Part shown: in pieces, positions 25,168 to 34,780 of the stretch
Position numbering within the stretch: position 1 is the stretch's first letter
Layout: each line of letters opens with the position of its first letter
Program-made: the position numbers and the translations under genes
NCBI RefSeq assembly: GCF_029946515.1
Contig: NZ_JARZHH010000029.1
Span: 1-64,000, forward strand
Length of the DNA stretch: 64,000 bases
Direction: 5' to 3'
Source of the DNA: Polyangium sp. 6x1
Lineage (GTDB): Bacteria > Myxococcota_A > Polyangia > Polyangiales > Polyangiaceae
Notes under the pieces: generated by a model
The model's input: the letters and a program-made list of their open reading frames with translations, nothing else
Told to the model about the DNA's origin: nothing
The model's database searches: none

Positions 25168-26346
25168 TCAGTCCTTGCGGTACATCGTCACGACGCAGGC
25201 CCCGCCGAGGCCCAGGTTGTGCTGGAGCGCGACCTTCGCCCCTTCGACCTGGCGCGCGTCGGCCGTGCCGCGGAGCTGCCAGACGAGCTCGGTGCACTGC
25301 GCGAGGCCGGTTGCGCCGAGCGGATGGCCCTTCGAGAGCAGGCCGCCCGACGGGTTCGTCACGTACTTGCCGCCGTACGTGTTGTTCCCTTCCTCGATGA
25401 ACTTCTCGGCCTCGCCTTCCTTGCAGAGGCCGAGCGCCTCGTACGTCACGACCTCGTTTGCCGTGAAGCAATCGTGCAGCTCCACGACCTGCACGTCCTC
25501 CGGGCCGAGCCCTGACTTCGCGTAGACCTGGTCCGCGGCTGCCTTCGCCATGTCGAAGCCGATCATCTTGATCATGCTGTCGCCGAAGCTCGACGCGTAG
25601 TCCGTCGTCATCGACTGCGCGGCGATGTAGACCGAGTTGGAGATGCCCTTTTTCCGGGCGAAATCCTCCGAGCAGAGGATCGCTGCCGCCGCGCCGCACG
25701 TGGGCGGGCAGCACTGGAAGCGCGTCAGCGGATCGAAGACCTCGGGCGAGGCCATGATCTGCTCGAGGGACAAAACATCGTTGAAGAGCGCGTAGGGGTT
25801 CTTGCTCGCGTGCTTGCGGGCCTTCTCCGCGACCTTGCCGAACGTCTCGCGCTTCGCGCCGTACTTCCAGCGGTATTCGCGCCCCGCGCCGCCGAACATC
25901 TGCGCTGTCGGGGGCGCCTGGTTGAAGCCTTGCACGCGGTTCATCACGTCCGCGTGCTTGTCGATCGGGCTCGTCCGATCGCTCCACTTCGAGCCGAGCG
26001 CGCCCTTCTCCATCTGCTCGAACCCGACGACGAGCACGCACTCGGCGAGGCCCCCTTCGATGGCCTGCCGGCCGAGGTAGAGCGCCGTCGAGCCCGTCGA
26101 GCAGTTGTTGTTCACGTTGATGACGGGGATGCCCGTCAGGCCGACCTCGTAGACCGCCCGCTGCCCGCACGTGCTGTCGCCGAAGACGTATCCCGCGTAC
26201 GCCTGCTCGACATCGTTGTAATCGACGCCCGCGTCCGCGAGGGCCGTGCGCGCCGCTTTCGCGGCCATCACGTTGTACTCTTCGCTGGCGCCGGGCTTCT
26301 GGAACTTCACCATTCCGACGCCGATGACGTTGACTCGCCTGCCCAT
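25168..26346 (-). CDS. SCP-x-type thiolase (lipid-transfer acetyl-CoA acyltransferase)
   Basis: A 392-residue thiolase of the sterol-carrier/lipid-transfer subgroup. The nucleophile is Cys82 in [13 protein letters not shown]. The C-terminal catalytic block contains HDCFTANE and [12 protein letters not shown] and ends in [14 protein letters not shown]. Enzymes of this group cleave 3-oxoacyl-CoA with bulky or branched side chains, such as sterol side chains, or act as non-canonical thiolases. AAGGAGG stands just before the ATG. It lies 28 bp downstream of the multifunctional beta-oxidation enzyme, so the two probably form an operon supplying successive steps. Confidence 0.93.
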   Translation of the reverse strand: MGRRVNVIGVGMVKFQKPGASEEYNVMAAKAARTALADAGVDYNDVEQAYAGYVFGDSTCGQRAVYEVGLTGIPVINVNNNCSTGSTALYLGRQAIEGGLAECVLVVGFEQMEKGALGSKWSDRTSPIDKHADVMNRVQGFNQAPPTAQMFGGAGREYRWKYGAKRETFGKVAEKARKHASKNPYALFNDVLSLEQIMASPEVFDPLTRFQCCPPTCGAAAAILCSEDFARKKGISNSVYIAAQSMTTDYASSFGDSMIKMIGFDMAKAAADQVYAKSGLGPEDVQVVELHDCFTANEVVTYEALGLCKEGEAEKFIEEGNNTYGGKYVTNPSGGLLSKGHPLGATGLAQCTELVWQLRGTADARQVEGAKVALQHNLGLGGACVVTMYRKD

Positions 26347-26374
26347 TTGAGCCTCCTTCTGCGAACGTGCGCGA

Positions 26375-29300
26375 TTAACCCAAGAGCCCCTTCAAGAAGT
26401 TCAGGCGGTTCGACGCGATCCGTACGTCGCCGTCGACCCGCAGCCGGCCCGTCTGGTAGAGATGGGCCTCCTGCTCCTTGCCCGACACGAGCGCGACGAG
26501 ATCCTCCGTCGAGAGCGTGAGCACCGCCGACGGGTTCGTCGCGCGACCCGTGGCCACCGTCGTATTGCCACCCGTGAAGTCCACGTGCCACTCGCTGTCC
26601 GGCCCGGTCAGCCGGAAGTCGATGCGCGCGTTGACCTCCTTCGCGAGCTCCGGCGACTTCGCCAGCCGCTCCTTGAGCGCGTCGAACACGGCCGCCGCGC
26701 CCGGCCCCTTCGGTGCCGCCGCCGCTTGCGGCGCCGCCTCGGCCTTCGCCTCGCCGCTCGCGGCCTTCGCCTTGTGCGCGGCGATGGCGGCTTTGGCCTG
26801 CTCGGGATCGATCTTCTTCATGAAGCCGAGCTTCTGCGAGGCCATCACGTTGCCCGAGATCTTGAGCTTGCCCTCGAAGTAGAGCTTCTGCGGATCGGCC
26901 TGGCCCGTGGCCATCGCGAGCCAGTCGGAAGACGCGATCTCCAGCACCGTATCGGCCTTGTCCGCGCCTGCGCCGGCGAAGACCGCGCCCTTGCCGTTCT
27001 TCAGATCGATCGTCCACGTCGCGTCCGGGCCCTTGAGCTCGAACTGGAAGATCGTCTTCACCTTCTCCACGACCGCCGGGTTTTTCTCGACGTAATCGCG
27101 GATCCCGATGAACACGTCGCCGGCCAGATCCTCGGCTGCCTTCGCGGGCGCCACCGCGGCAGGGGCCGCCGCGCCGCCGGCCTTCGCCTTGTGCGCGGCG
27201 ATGGCGGCCTTGGCCTGCTCGGGATCGATCTTCTTCATGAAGCCGAGCTTCTGCGAGGCCATCACGTTGCCCGAGATCTTGAGCTTGCCCTCGAAGTAGA
27301 GCTTCTGCGGATCGGCCTGGCCCGTGGCCATCGCGAGCCAGTCGGACGACGCGATCTCGAGCACCGTGTCGGCCTTGTCCGCGCCTTTGCCCTCGAAGAC
27401 CGCGCCCTTGCCGTTCTTCAGATCGATCGTCCAGGTCGCGTCCGGGCCCTTGAGGTCGAACTGGAAGATCGTCTTCACCTTCTCGACGACCGCCGGGTTT
27501 TTCTCGACGTAATCGCGGATCCCGATGAACACGTCGCCGGCCGGATCCTCGGCCGCCTTCGCGGGCGCCGCCGCTGCAGCAGCCGCTGCGGGCTTCGCCA
27601 ACGGCAGCGGGATCTCCTTCCAGAGCCCGATCGCCGCGTTCGAGATGACGACCTTGTCGCGCTCCTTCACCTTGCAGCGGAACACGATGCGCTCGTCGTT
27701 CTCCTTCCACATCTCGGTCACGACGGTCTCGCCCGGGAACACGCTGTCCGCGAAGCGCACCTTGATGCTCTTGAACTTGCGCGCGTCTCCGCCGGCAAAC
27801 GCGTGGATCACGTGCCGCGCGGCATAACCGAACGTGCAGAGCCCGTGCAGGATCGGCTTGGAGAAGCCGAACGCCGTCGCGAAGCCCGGGTCCGCGTGCA
27901 GCGGGTTCCAGTCGCCGGAGAGTCGATACAAAAGCGCCTGGTTTTCAGGGATCTTCTGCTCGATCGTCGCGTCGGGCGCGCGCTCGGGCGGCACGTTGAT
28001 GTCCGATGACGGACCCCGCTCGCCGCCCCAGCCCCCCGCGCCGCGGATGACGGCCGTGCTCTCGTTGCGGAGCAGCTCCTCGCCCGACTCGTCCGTCGAG
28101 CGGATCTCCGTGACGATCAGCGCGTTCTTGCCCTTGTCCCAGATCTCCTTGACCTTGGCCTTGTGCGTGAGCTTCGCCTTCGGCGGCAGCGGGCGCGAAA
28201 GCTCCAGGTACTGCTCGCCGTGCAGGAGCCGCTCGAGCCCGTAGTTCATGCCCGGCGCGGTCTTGCCCGCCTTCGCGAGATCCATCAGCGCCGAGAGCGC
28301 AGGCACCACGCCGTACGTCGGCAGCGGGACGAACCCCTGCCCGTGCATCTCGTAGACGTAACGCAGCTCCTTGTCGTCGAGCGGGTTCTCCGCCGCGCCG
28401 ACGCCGAGCGCGTAGATCGAAAGATCGCGCTCGTCATAACTCGAATGCACCGCCGGATACTCGTACCCGAGCGCCTGATCGACATCGACGAGCTCGTTGC
28501 CGCCCTTGGCCGGGCCGGCCTGCACGTTCGCCATGACCGGGCCCATCGACTGGTTGATCTCGGCCGGATGCGTGGTCTTGTCGAAGCCGGCGATCGCGCC
28601 CCAGCTCTTCTGGATGTCCTCGAGCTTGATCTCGCGCCCGAGCCGCACCGTCTTGCCCTCGGCGCGCTCCCAGCGGAGCTTCGCGAAGAACCCGCCGCCC
28701 ACCTCGAAAAGCCCGCCGGTCTCGGTCGAGCTCTCGTGACACAGGTACGCCACGAGCGGGCTCACGTACTCGGGCTTGAGCGCGTCGATGAGCTCCTTCG
28801 GCAGCACCGTCTCCGTCAGGCGCGATCCCGCGAGCGGCGCGATCGTGTTCACGAGGACGTTCTTCTTCTTGCCCTCGAGCGCGAGCGTGTTCGAGAGGCC
28901 GACGAGGCCGAGCTTGGCCATCGAATAGTTCGCCTGCCCGAAATTGCCGTAGATGCCGGCCGCCGACGACGTGAAGATGATGCGACCGTAGCCCTGGTCG
29001 CGCATGTGCGGCCACGCCGCGTGCGCGACGCGAAAGCTGCCGAGCACGTGCACGCGGTAGATGAGATCCCAGTCCTCCTCGGTCATCTTGTGGAACGTGA
29101 CGTCCCGCAAGATGCCGGCGTTGTTGACGACGATGTCGATGCGGCCGAACGCGTCGAGCGCGGTCTGCACGATCTTGCCGCCGTTCTCGACCGAATCGTA
29201 ATTCGCCACGGCCTCGCCGCCGGCCGCCTTGATCTCGGCGACGACCTTGTCCGCCGCCTCGGAGCTCGTGCCCCCGCCATGCCGGCCGCCGCCGAGATCG

Positions 29301-29416
29301 TTGACCACGACCTTGGCCCCGCGGCTGCCGAGCAGGAGCGCGTGCGCACGCCCGAGTCCGTTGCCCGCACCGGTAACGATCGCCACTCTTCCATCGAAAC
29401 GAAGCTCGTTCGCCAT
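26375..29416 (-). CDS. Multifunctional beta-oxidation enzyme: SDR dehydrogenase, MaoC hydratase 2, three SCP2 domains
   Basis: A 1013-residue enzyme with the domain order of peroxisomal MFE-2. Residues 1-300: short-chain dehydrogenase with TGAGNGLG (15-22), Ser150/151, Tyr164 and Lys168. Residues about 315-605: hot-dog hydratase with [10 protein letters not shown] (Asp502, Asn504, His507) and PILHG. SCP2 sterol-carrier domains lie at about 627-745, 766-884 and 905-1013, separated by Ala/Lys linkers. It should hydrate enoyl-CoA and oxidise 3-hydroxyacyl-CoA while the SCP2 domains bind acyl or sterol ligands. Three SCP2 domains are unusual, since eukaryotic MFE-2 has one. The first two are nearly identical even in DNA. 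Together with the downstream thiolase it completes a beta-oxidation spiral. Confidence 0.94.
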   Translation of the reverse strand: MANELRFDGRVAIVTGAGNGLGRAHALLLGSRGAKVVVNDLGGGRHGGGTSSEAADKVVAEIKAAGGEAVANYDSVENGGKIVQTALDAFGRIDIVVNNAGILRDVTFHKMTEEDWDLIYRVHVLGSFRVAHAAWPHMRDQGYGRIIFTSSAAGIYGNFGQANYSMAKLGLVGLSNTLALEGKKKNVLVNTIAPLAGSRLTETVLPKELIDALKPEYVSPLVAYLCHESSTETGGLFEVGGGFFAKLRWERAEGKTVRLGREIKLEDIQKSWGAIAGFDKTTHPAEINQSMGPVMANVQAGPAKGGNELVDVDQALGYEYPAVHSSYDERDLSIYALGVGAAENPLDDKELRYVYEMHGQGFVPLPTYGVVPALSALMDLAKAGKTAPGMNYGLERLLHGEQYLELSRPLPPKAKLTHKAKVKEIWDKGKNALIVTEIRSTDESGEELLRNESTAVIRGAGGWGGERGPSSDINVPPERAPDATIEQKIPENQALLYRLSGDWNPLHADPGFATAFGFSKPILHGLCTFGYAARHVIHAFAGGDARKFKSIKVRFADSVFPGETVVTEMWKENDERIVFRCKVKERDKVVISNAAIGLWKEIPLPLAKPAAAAAAAAPAKAAEDPAGDVFIGIRDYVEKNPAVVEKVKTIFQFDLKGPDATWTIDLKNGKGAVFEGKGADKADTVLEIASSDWLAMATGQADPQKLYFEGKLKISGNVMASQKLGFMKKIDPEQAKAAIAAHKAKAGGAAAPAAVAPAKAAEDLAGDVFIGIRDYVEKNPAVVEKVKTIFQFELKGPDATWTIDLKNGKGAVFAGAGADKADTVLEIASSDWLAMATGQADPQKLYFEGKLKISGNVMASQKLGFMKKIDPEQAKAAIAAHKAKAASGEAKAEAAPQAAAAPKGPGAAAVFDALKERLAKSPELAKEVNARIDFRLTGPDSEWHVDFTGGNTTVATGRATNPSAVLTLSTEDLVALVSGKEQEAHLYQTGRLRVDGDVRIASNRLNFLKGLLG
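26762..27569 (-). repeat. Tandem duplication of an SCP2-coding segment (417-bp period)
   Basis: Two 391-bp segments, 26762-27152 and 27179-27569, are in tandem with a 417-bp period (139 codons) inside the multifunctional enzyme gene. By eye they differ at only about 15 positions, most of them silent, so the duplication is recent or kept uniform by gene conversion. The third SCP2 segment (26378-26740) is clearly diverged. Confidence 0.9.
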
Positions 29417-29535
29417 GAGCTGGATCCCTCGCGCGAGAAAGTTTCGCGTGCGAAGTATCCGACTCTGGGGCCGGCGTCAATGGTTCGTGTGGACGAGAAC
29501 GTGCGAGGCGTGTTTTCTGGGGCGGGAGCGCTCGG

Positions 29536-30576
29536 TCAGCGAGCGGCGTCGGAGCTGTCGAGCGACTGGAAGGCGGGCACGCCCCCGGCGGCCCAGACGG
29601 CGACGATCTTGCCGGGCAGGTCCCACATCGGGCCGAGGTCGAGGTCGGCGTCGCCGGCGAAGCCCTTCTCCAGCGAATAAAGCAGGGCCGTGTAGGTCTC
29701 GTTCAGCGCCTTCTGCGCGGCGGCGAGCCCATCGCTCCCGCTGGTCGGGTACGTCTTGAACGCCCCGCCGAGCTTGAGCATGACCTGCACCATGCGGAAG
29801 CGGCCGAAATGGCTGAAGCGGTCCTGGATGTCGGTGCTGTCCTCGGGCCGCAGGTCCGGCTCGATGAAGGGACCGACGCACCCCTCGCCCTGATCGACGA
29901 TGGCCTTGATCGCCTTGTCCGCCTGGGCCCGCGCCGTCTGGCTGTCGCCGCCAATCGTCGCGGAGAAGCCCGTGTAATCGTCGCCCGGGTATTGCGGATC
30001 GGAAAACTCGCTCTTTTGCCGGTGATCGGCGTTCGGATCGTACAGGCTGCCCCAGAGCTGATCCACGCCCTGATCGATCGCCTTGTAAAACTGGCCAATG
30101 GAGTCGTAGACCTCCTGCGGTCCGTTCGCGGGCCCGTCCGATTTCGGCTCCGGGGTCTCGATCGTGGCCATCAGGAGGAGCTGCGCGTCGTTCACCGGCC
30201 CGAGCTGCACCGGCACCTTCCCCCCGATCCAGGGCGGGAACCCGCGATCGTAGCGCGGCGCCCACGGGCCCGTGAGCTTCGGCGCGTACCCTTTCCCCGC
30301 GAAGAGGGCATTGTACAGGTTCGCCGCGATCTCGAGGTGCAGCATCTCCTGCACCACGACCGAATAGATGTTGTTGAACGCGAGCTGCTCGCGGCTCCGG
30401 TTCGGGTTCTTGGCGCTGCGCACGGGCGTGAGCTTGGGCGGATTCGACGCGCTCGTCCCCGGCACCTGCAACGAATACGCGGCCGCGAGGTAAATCGGAA
30501 TGGTCCACAGCTCCAGGTACACGGCCTTCTGGAGGTGATCGCGGAGGGCGTCCTCGGTCCAGCTTCTGCTCGTCAT
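29536..30576 (-). CDS. Ferritin-like protein, VioB/iminophenyl-pyruvate dimer synthase type
   Basis: A 346-residue protein of the ferritin-like domain seen in VioB and RebD (iminophenyl-pyruvate dimer synthase domain). It opens LRDHLQKAVYLELWTIPIYL, with a metal-ligand type glutamate in YLELWTIP, and has the second helix pair VVVQEMLHLEIAANLYNALF (ExxH). A C-terminal helix carries further acidic residues. In VioB the domain is part of bisindole formation, but stand-alone members are widespread with unknown chemistry. No tryptophan-dimer pathway genes are nearby, so a violacein-like product is not implied. AAAGGAG lies upstream of the ATG at 30576. Confidence 0.85.
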   Translation of the reverse strand: MTSRSWTEDALRDHLQKAVYLELWTIPIYLAAAYSLQVPGTSASNPPKLTPVRSAKNPNRSREQLAFNNIYSVVVQEMLHLEIAANLYNALFAGKGYAPKLTGPWAPRYDRGFPPWIGGKVPVQLGPVNDAQLLLMATIETPEPKSDGPANGPQEVYDSIGQFYKAIDQGVDQLWGSLYDPNADHRQKSEFSDPQYPGDDYTGFSATIGGDSQTARAQADKAIKAIVDQGEGCVGPFIEPDLRPEDSTDIQDRFSHFGRFRMVQVMLKLGGAFKTYPTSGSDGLAAAQKALNETYTALLYSLEKGFAGDADLDLGPMWDLPGKIVAVWAAGGVPAFQSLDSSDAAR

Positions 30577-30625
30577 GTAAAGAAGCTCCTTTCAGGCCGA
30601 GGGTACCGGCTGAAAAGAGCGGGCG

Positions 30626-31039
30626 TCAAGCGGCGCGGTGGTTTCGCGTCGAGAGGCAATAAAGCACGTGGTTCAGCTTCGTCCGCGCCTCGGCCGCGAC
30701 CTCCCGCAGCGCCGCCTCCTCGTCCTCGGCGAGCATTTCGAGCGGATCCATGACGACCACGATCGTGCGGGCGTCGTCGTCCTCGTAGACCGCGAGATTG
30801 CAAGGCAGGAGAATGCCGACATCCGGATCGGCCGAGAGAGCCCGGTGCGCGAGGACAGGGTTGCAAGCCCCGAAGATCGTGTACCGCCGGAAAGGCACGC
30901 CGAGCCGGGCGCGCAGCGTCTCGTCGACGTCGATCCGCGTGAGGACCCCGAATCCGACGTCTTTCAGGAGCTGGGGGATCTTCGCCAGCGCCTCGTCGTA
31001 CGGGAGATCGAGTGAAGCGCGGAGATTCGTTCGGGCCAT
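30626..31039 (-). CDS. DUF302 family protein
   Basis: A 137-residue protein matching DUF302: N-terminal LDLPYDEALAKIPQLLKDVG, the middle RRYTIFGACNPVLAHRAL, then GILLPCNLAVYEDD and VVVMDPLEML. DUF302 is a small alpha/beta fold often linked with redox or metal stress. The cysteines in ACNP and PCN are the conserved pair. GAGGGGG precedes the ATG at 31039. It is on the same strand as, and 49 bp upstream of, the ferritin-like gene. Confidence 0.88.
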   Translation of the reverse strand: MARTNLRASLDLPYDEALAKIPQLLKDVGFGVLTRIDVDETLRARLGVPFRRYTIFGACNPVLAHRALSADPDVGILLPCNLAVYEDDDARTIVVVMDPLEMLAEDEEAALREVAAEARTKLNHVLYCLSTRNHRAA

Positions 31040-31124
31040 GGCGTCCCCCTCTCGGCCGGAACGTGGCGCGGCGCGCTGGCGATCGAAAGGGGACGGACGA
31101 CCGATTCGAGGACGCGGCCGCCCG

Positions 31125-31817
31125 TCAAGCGCCCCGCGCCCGCGCGATGGTCTCCCGAGCGGCCGCGACGAAGCGCGCCGGGAACGTCGTTTCGTCGAGG
31201 AAAAACGCTTCGAGGCTCGGCACCGCGTTCCGCATGCCCGCGCGCTCGTCGGCCACCGCCGCGACGAGGAGGTGCCCCGTCCCCCGCGTGCGCCACGTGT
31301 TCGGCAGCCCCGCGGCCGCCGGGAACGCCTCCGCGATGGGCCGGCCCGCGCTCTCCGGCAAGAGGGCCGCCCGCCGCGCGCGGAGCCCGTCCGACGCCAC
31401 GACGAGCGCGCGATAAAAATCACGTTTCTCCGGCACGGCCCGCGTGAGCTCGCGCGCGAGCACCCGCAGGTGCTGTTCGAGCAGGACGCTCGGCATGCCG
31501 CGGTTCGCGAGCACCCCGGCGAGCCACTCGATCTGCCGCTTGATCGTGGCCTCGTCGTGCTCGGGCAGCGTCGCGAGGAACGCGCTGTCGCTGCGCGTGA
31601 ACCGGACGCCCCGCTCGCCGTAGCGGAACCCGTAATAGGGCGTGAGCCGCAGCGAAATCTTCCCCGCCCGGAGCGCCGCGTCGATCTCGCGTGGATCCGT
31701 CGGCATCGGGCTCATCCCCGCCTCGGGGTTCAGCGGATGCGACCAGGTGGTCTCGGCCGCCTCGCGCTTGCTCCCGCGCCCCCGGCCCCCGCGCATGCCT
31801 ATGCTTTCCGTCGTCAC
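31125..31817 (-). CDS. Helical protein of unknown function coupled to DUF5995 gene
   Basis: A 230-residue soluble protein. The GTG start at 31817 overlaps the stop of the upstream DUF5995 gene (GTGA at 31814-31817), so the two are translationally coupled. The N-terminal about 25 residues are basic and Gly-rich. The rest is mainly helical with conserved-looking LTPYYGFRYGERGVRFTRSD and TIKRQIEWLAGVLANRGMPS segments. No family is recognised; the coupling suggests it works with the DUF5995 protein. Confidence 0.7.
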   Translation of the reverse strand: MTTESIGMRGGRGRGSKREAAETTWSHPLNPEAGMSPMPTDPREIDAALRAGKISLRLTPYYGFRYGERGVRFTRSDSAFLATLPEHDEATIKRQIEWLAGVLANRGMPSVLLEQHLRVLARELTRAVPEKRDFYRALVVASDGLRARRAALLPESAGRPIAEAFPAAAGLPNTWRTRGTGHLLVAAVADERAGMRNAVPSLEAFFLDETTFPARFVAAARETIARARGA

Positions 31818-32560
31818 GTCCCCGGTTCTCCCGCAAAACCGCGCGGCAGCAAGAGCCCGCGACCGGCGAACCCCGCCATGCGGTCGATCGTCTTGAGGAA
31901 CGTCTCGTAGAGCAGATCGTTGTCGCGGAGCGTCCACAGCACCTCGGCGTTCGCCCAGGCGGCGTCCCGCGCCCGCCGCACGCTCCACATCGCCATCACG
32001 TTGTCCACCCGGCCGAGCGCCTGCTCGACGTCGCGCAGGATCCCCGTCGCGAGCTTCTCCGTGGCGACCTTCTCGGCCTCTTCCAGGACGTCGTTGACGA
32101 CGAGGTAATCATCGAAAAACCCCGTCCCGCGCCGCGGCTCGATGCCTTTGCGGCTGCACGTCTCGACCACGGCGATCGCGAGATCGTGGTTGATGTGGGC
32201 GTTCATGCCGCAGAGGGCGTGCTGGAGCCGCGCGATCGAGCGGTCGTGCCGCGTCTCGAAGAGCGGCTGCCAGGCGCGCGGCGACGAGCCCGGGGCGCGC
32301 AGCTCGGCGACGATGGCGTCGAAGTAGAGGCCGGCGAAGACCACGTCGAGCTCCTCGATCAGCACGGGCGTGGAAAACCGGCCCCGATCGAGCTCGACGC
32401 GAATCCTGTCCGTGACGAGGAAGTAGAGCTCGTTGAAGGCGTGGACGCCGTCGGAGCTCGGCAGGGCGCCGTCGATCATCTCCATCACGGCGAGGACGTC
32501 GTGGATGGAGCGCTGCGGGCGCGACAGGATCCGATCGGCGAGGGTCTCGCGGCTGCTCAT
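31814..32560 (-). CDS. DUF5995 family protein
   Basis: A 248-residue helical protein with the features of DUF5995: ALPSSDGVHAFNELYFLVTD near the N-terminus and the central motif MNAHINHDLAIAVVETC. The histidines of this motif (NAHINHDL) suggest a metal-binding or catalytic site. No function is established for the family. It heads a two-gene unit with the unknown gene at 31125-31817 and lies 34 bp from the stop of the KUP gene on the same strand. Confidence 0.85.
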   Translation of the reverse strand: MSSRETLADRILSRPQRSIHDVLAVMEMIDGALPSSDGVHAFNELYFLVTDRIRVELDRGRFSTPVLIEELDVVFAGLYFDAIVAELRAPGSSPRAWQPLFETRHDRSIARLQHALCGMNAHINHDLAIAVVETCSRKGIEPRRGTGFFDDYLVVNDVLEEAEKVATEKLATGILRDVEQALGRVDNVMAMWSVRRARDAAWANAEVLWTLRDNDLLYETFLKTIDRMAGFAGRGLLLPRGFAGEPGT

Positions 32561-32594
32561 CGGCCGCGAGGTTACCCCAGGGCGAGCGCGGGCA

Positions 32595-34715
32595 TCAAAG
32601 ATCGAGCTGCATGCCGAGCTCGACGACGCGCTCGGGCGGCAGGTTGAAGAAGTTCGTCGCCCCGGTCGCGTTGCGAGACAGGAAACCGAAGATCGTCTCC
32701 GACACCTTGTCCATCTTCCCCTTGCCCGTGGCGAGCAACGTCTCGCGGCCGAGGTAGTACGTCGTCTCCTCCGGCCCGATCCGCAGGCCGAGCTTCGCCT
32801 TGGCCACGGCGAGCAGCACCGGGACGTTCGTGTCCTCCATGAAGCCCGAGCGGAAGATGATGCGGTAAAAATCGTCGGCGATGAGCGAGGCCTCGACGCG
32901 CCTCTCCGCGGGCACGCGCGGGATGCGCTCGGGGATCACGGTCACGAGGAGCACCACCTTCTGCAGGGCCTTGCTGCGGCTGACGTGGTGGAGCAGGACC
33001 GGCGGCGCCTCCTCGGCGCTCGACGTGAGGAAGACCGCGGCGCCGTCCACGCGGGCGGCCGTCTTTTCGTCGCGCAGCTCCACGAGCACCTCGGAGAGCG
33101 GACGCGTGCGCTTCTTGAACTCCTGGCCGAGCAAGGCGCGGCCCTTCCGCCAGATCGCCATGCAGACGAAGATCAGCGTGGCGATGAGGAACGGCACGTA
33201 GCCGCCATCGAAGAACTTGAGCAGGTTCGCGCCGAGGAACGCGAGGTCGAACGTGAGGAAGAGCAAGAGCAGGGGGAGCGCCTTCGCGAGCGGCCAGTGC
33301 CAGCGCTCGCGCACGACGACGAAGAACACGATCGACGTGATGGTCATCGAGCCGGTCACGGCGAGGCCGTACGCCGAGGCGAGCTTCGACGACTCGCGGA
33401 AGGAGAGCACGAGCACCATGCAGGCGGCGAACAGGGCCCAGTTCACCTCGGGGATGTAGATCTGCCCCTCGGTCTCCGAGGAGGTGTGCTTGACCTGGAC
33501 GCGCGGCAGGAAGCCGAGCTGCACACCTTGCCGCGTGAGCGAGTAGGCGCCGGAGATCATGGCCTGCGAGGCGATGACGGCCGCGGCGGTGGCGAGACCG
33601 ACGAGCGCGTACGTCGCCGGCCCCTTGGGGACGAGCGAGAAGAACGGGTTTTCCGCGGCCTCGGGATGCTGGAGCAGGAGCGCGCCCTGGCCGAAGTAGT
33701 TCAGGACCAGCGACGGCATGACCATGCCGTACCAGGCATAGGTGATCGGTTTGCGGCCGAAATGCCCCATGTCCGCGTAGAGCGCCTCGCCGCCGGTCAC
33801 GCAGAGCACGACGGAGCCGAGGATGACGAACGCGTGCCACTTGTTCGTCAGGAAAAATGTGACGGCGTACTTGGGGTTGACGGCCGCGAGGACGGCGGGG
33901 TTCTTGAAGACGTAATACGCCCCGAGGCCGCCGAGCGTGAGGAACCAGAGGATCATGATCGGCCCGAAGACCTTGCCGATCCCGGCGGTCCCCCGCTTCT
34001 GGACCCAGAAGAGCCCGAGCAGGATGAGGACGGTGATCGGCAGGACCGCAGGCTTGAGGGAGCTGGCGCCGACGGTGAGGCCTTCGACGGCGCTGAGGAC
34101 GCTGATGGCCGGGGTGATGACGCCGTCGCCGTAGAGGAGCGAGGCGCCGAACAGGACGAGCGCGGCGATCCAGCCGATGTTCATCTTGTTCTTCGGCCGC
34201 AGCTTCTCCGGCACGAGGGCCAGGAGCGCCATCGTCCCGCCCTCGCCCTCGTTGTCCGCTCGGAGGACGAAGGTGAGGTATTTCACCGCGACGACCATGC
34301 TGAGGGACCAGAACATGAGGGAGAGGAGCCCGAGCACGTTTGCGGCGCTGGCCTTGACGCCGTGGGGCGCGGTGACGCACTCCTTGACGGCGTAGAGCGG
34401 GCTCGTGCCGATGTCGCCGAAGACGACGCCGAGCGCGGCGAGGACGAGGCCCGGGAGCGCGCCGGGGGCGTGTCCGTGGCCGTGTCCGTGGCCGTGAGCG
34501 GCTCCGCCGTGGGCGTGGCCGTCGGCGTGGGCGGCGGCGGCAGCGCCGTGGGCAGCGGCGGCGGCGTCCGCGGCGGCGTCGGCGGCGGCTGCTGCGGCGG
34601 CAGCCTCGTGGACCTGGAAGGCGCCCACGATGCTTGGTTCGTCGGCGATGGCATGGGTCGGCTCGGGAGCGGGAGGTGGGGCCGCGCCGGGGGCCGGGGT
34701 CTGGTCGTCGTTCAT
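32595..34715 (-). CDS. kup: KUP/Trk-D low-affinity potassium transporter with Ala/His-rich N-terminus
   Basis: A 706-residue KUP transporter. The family opening GVVFGDIGTSPLYAVKE lies at about 96-112, followed by about 12 membrane segments and a cytoplasmic C-terminal domain (NVPVLLAVAKAKLGLRIGPE). It imports potassium with protons. The start at 34715 (MNDDQTPAPG) gives an N-terminal extension of about 85 residues before the transporter core: Pro-rich to about 20, Ala-rich at about 38-63, and His/Gly-rich at about 63-82 with eight histidines at alternate positions. Such a tail could bind metal or nucleic acid, or simply be low-complexity slippage. Bacterial KUP proteins rarely have it. Confidence 0.9.
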   Translation of the reverse strand: MNDDQTPAPGAAPPPAPEPTHAIADEPSIVGAFQVHEAAAAAAAADAAADAAAAAHGAAAAAHADGHAHGGAAHGHGHGHGHAPGALPGLVLAALGVVFGDIGTSPLYAVKECVTAPHGVKASAANVLGLLSLMFWSLSMVVAVKYLTFVLRADNEGEGGTMALLALVPEKLRPKNKMNIGWIAALVLFGASLLYGDGVITPAISVLSAVEGLTVGASSLKPAVLPITVLILLGLFWVQKRGTAGIGKVFGPIMILWFLTLGGLGAYYVFKNPAVLAAVNPKYAVTFFLTNKWHAFVILGSVVLCVTGGEALYADMGHFGRKPITYAWYGMVMPSLVLNYFGQGALLLQHPEAAENPFFSLVPKGPATYALVGLATAAAVIASQAMISGAYSLTRQGVQLGFLPRVQVKHTSSETEGQIYIPEVNWALFAACMVLVLSFRESSKLASAYGLAVTGSMTITSIVFFVVVRERWHWPLAKALPLLLLFLTFDLAFLGANLLKFFDGGYVPFLIATLIFVCMAIWRKGRALLGQEFKKRTRPLSEVLVELRDEKTAARVDGAAVFLTSSAEEAPPVLLHHVSRSKALQKVVLLVTVIPERIPRVPAERRVEASLIADDFYRIIFRSGFMEDTNVPVLLAVAKAKLGLRIGPEETTYYLGRETLLATGKGKMDKVSETIFGFLSRNATGATNFFNLPPERVVELGMQLDL

Positions 34716-34780
34716 CGCGGGGGGGGACGCTACACCCAAGTGGGCGGAGGCGGAAGCGGGGGCGGAGGGCGCCGTCTTGG

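Noticed and set aside
24800-26170. Minus-strand frame over repeat copy 2 and the thiolase
   Set aside because: The part over the repeat is a translation of hairpins and the rest is a shadow of the thiolase in another phase.
29536-30576. Violacein-type biosynthesis because of the VioB-like protein
   Set aside because: None of the other tryptophan-dimer pathway genes is present in the window, and stand-alone ferritin-like homologues are common.
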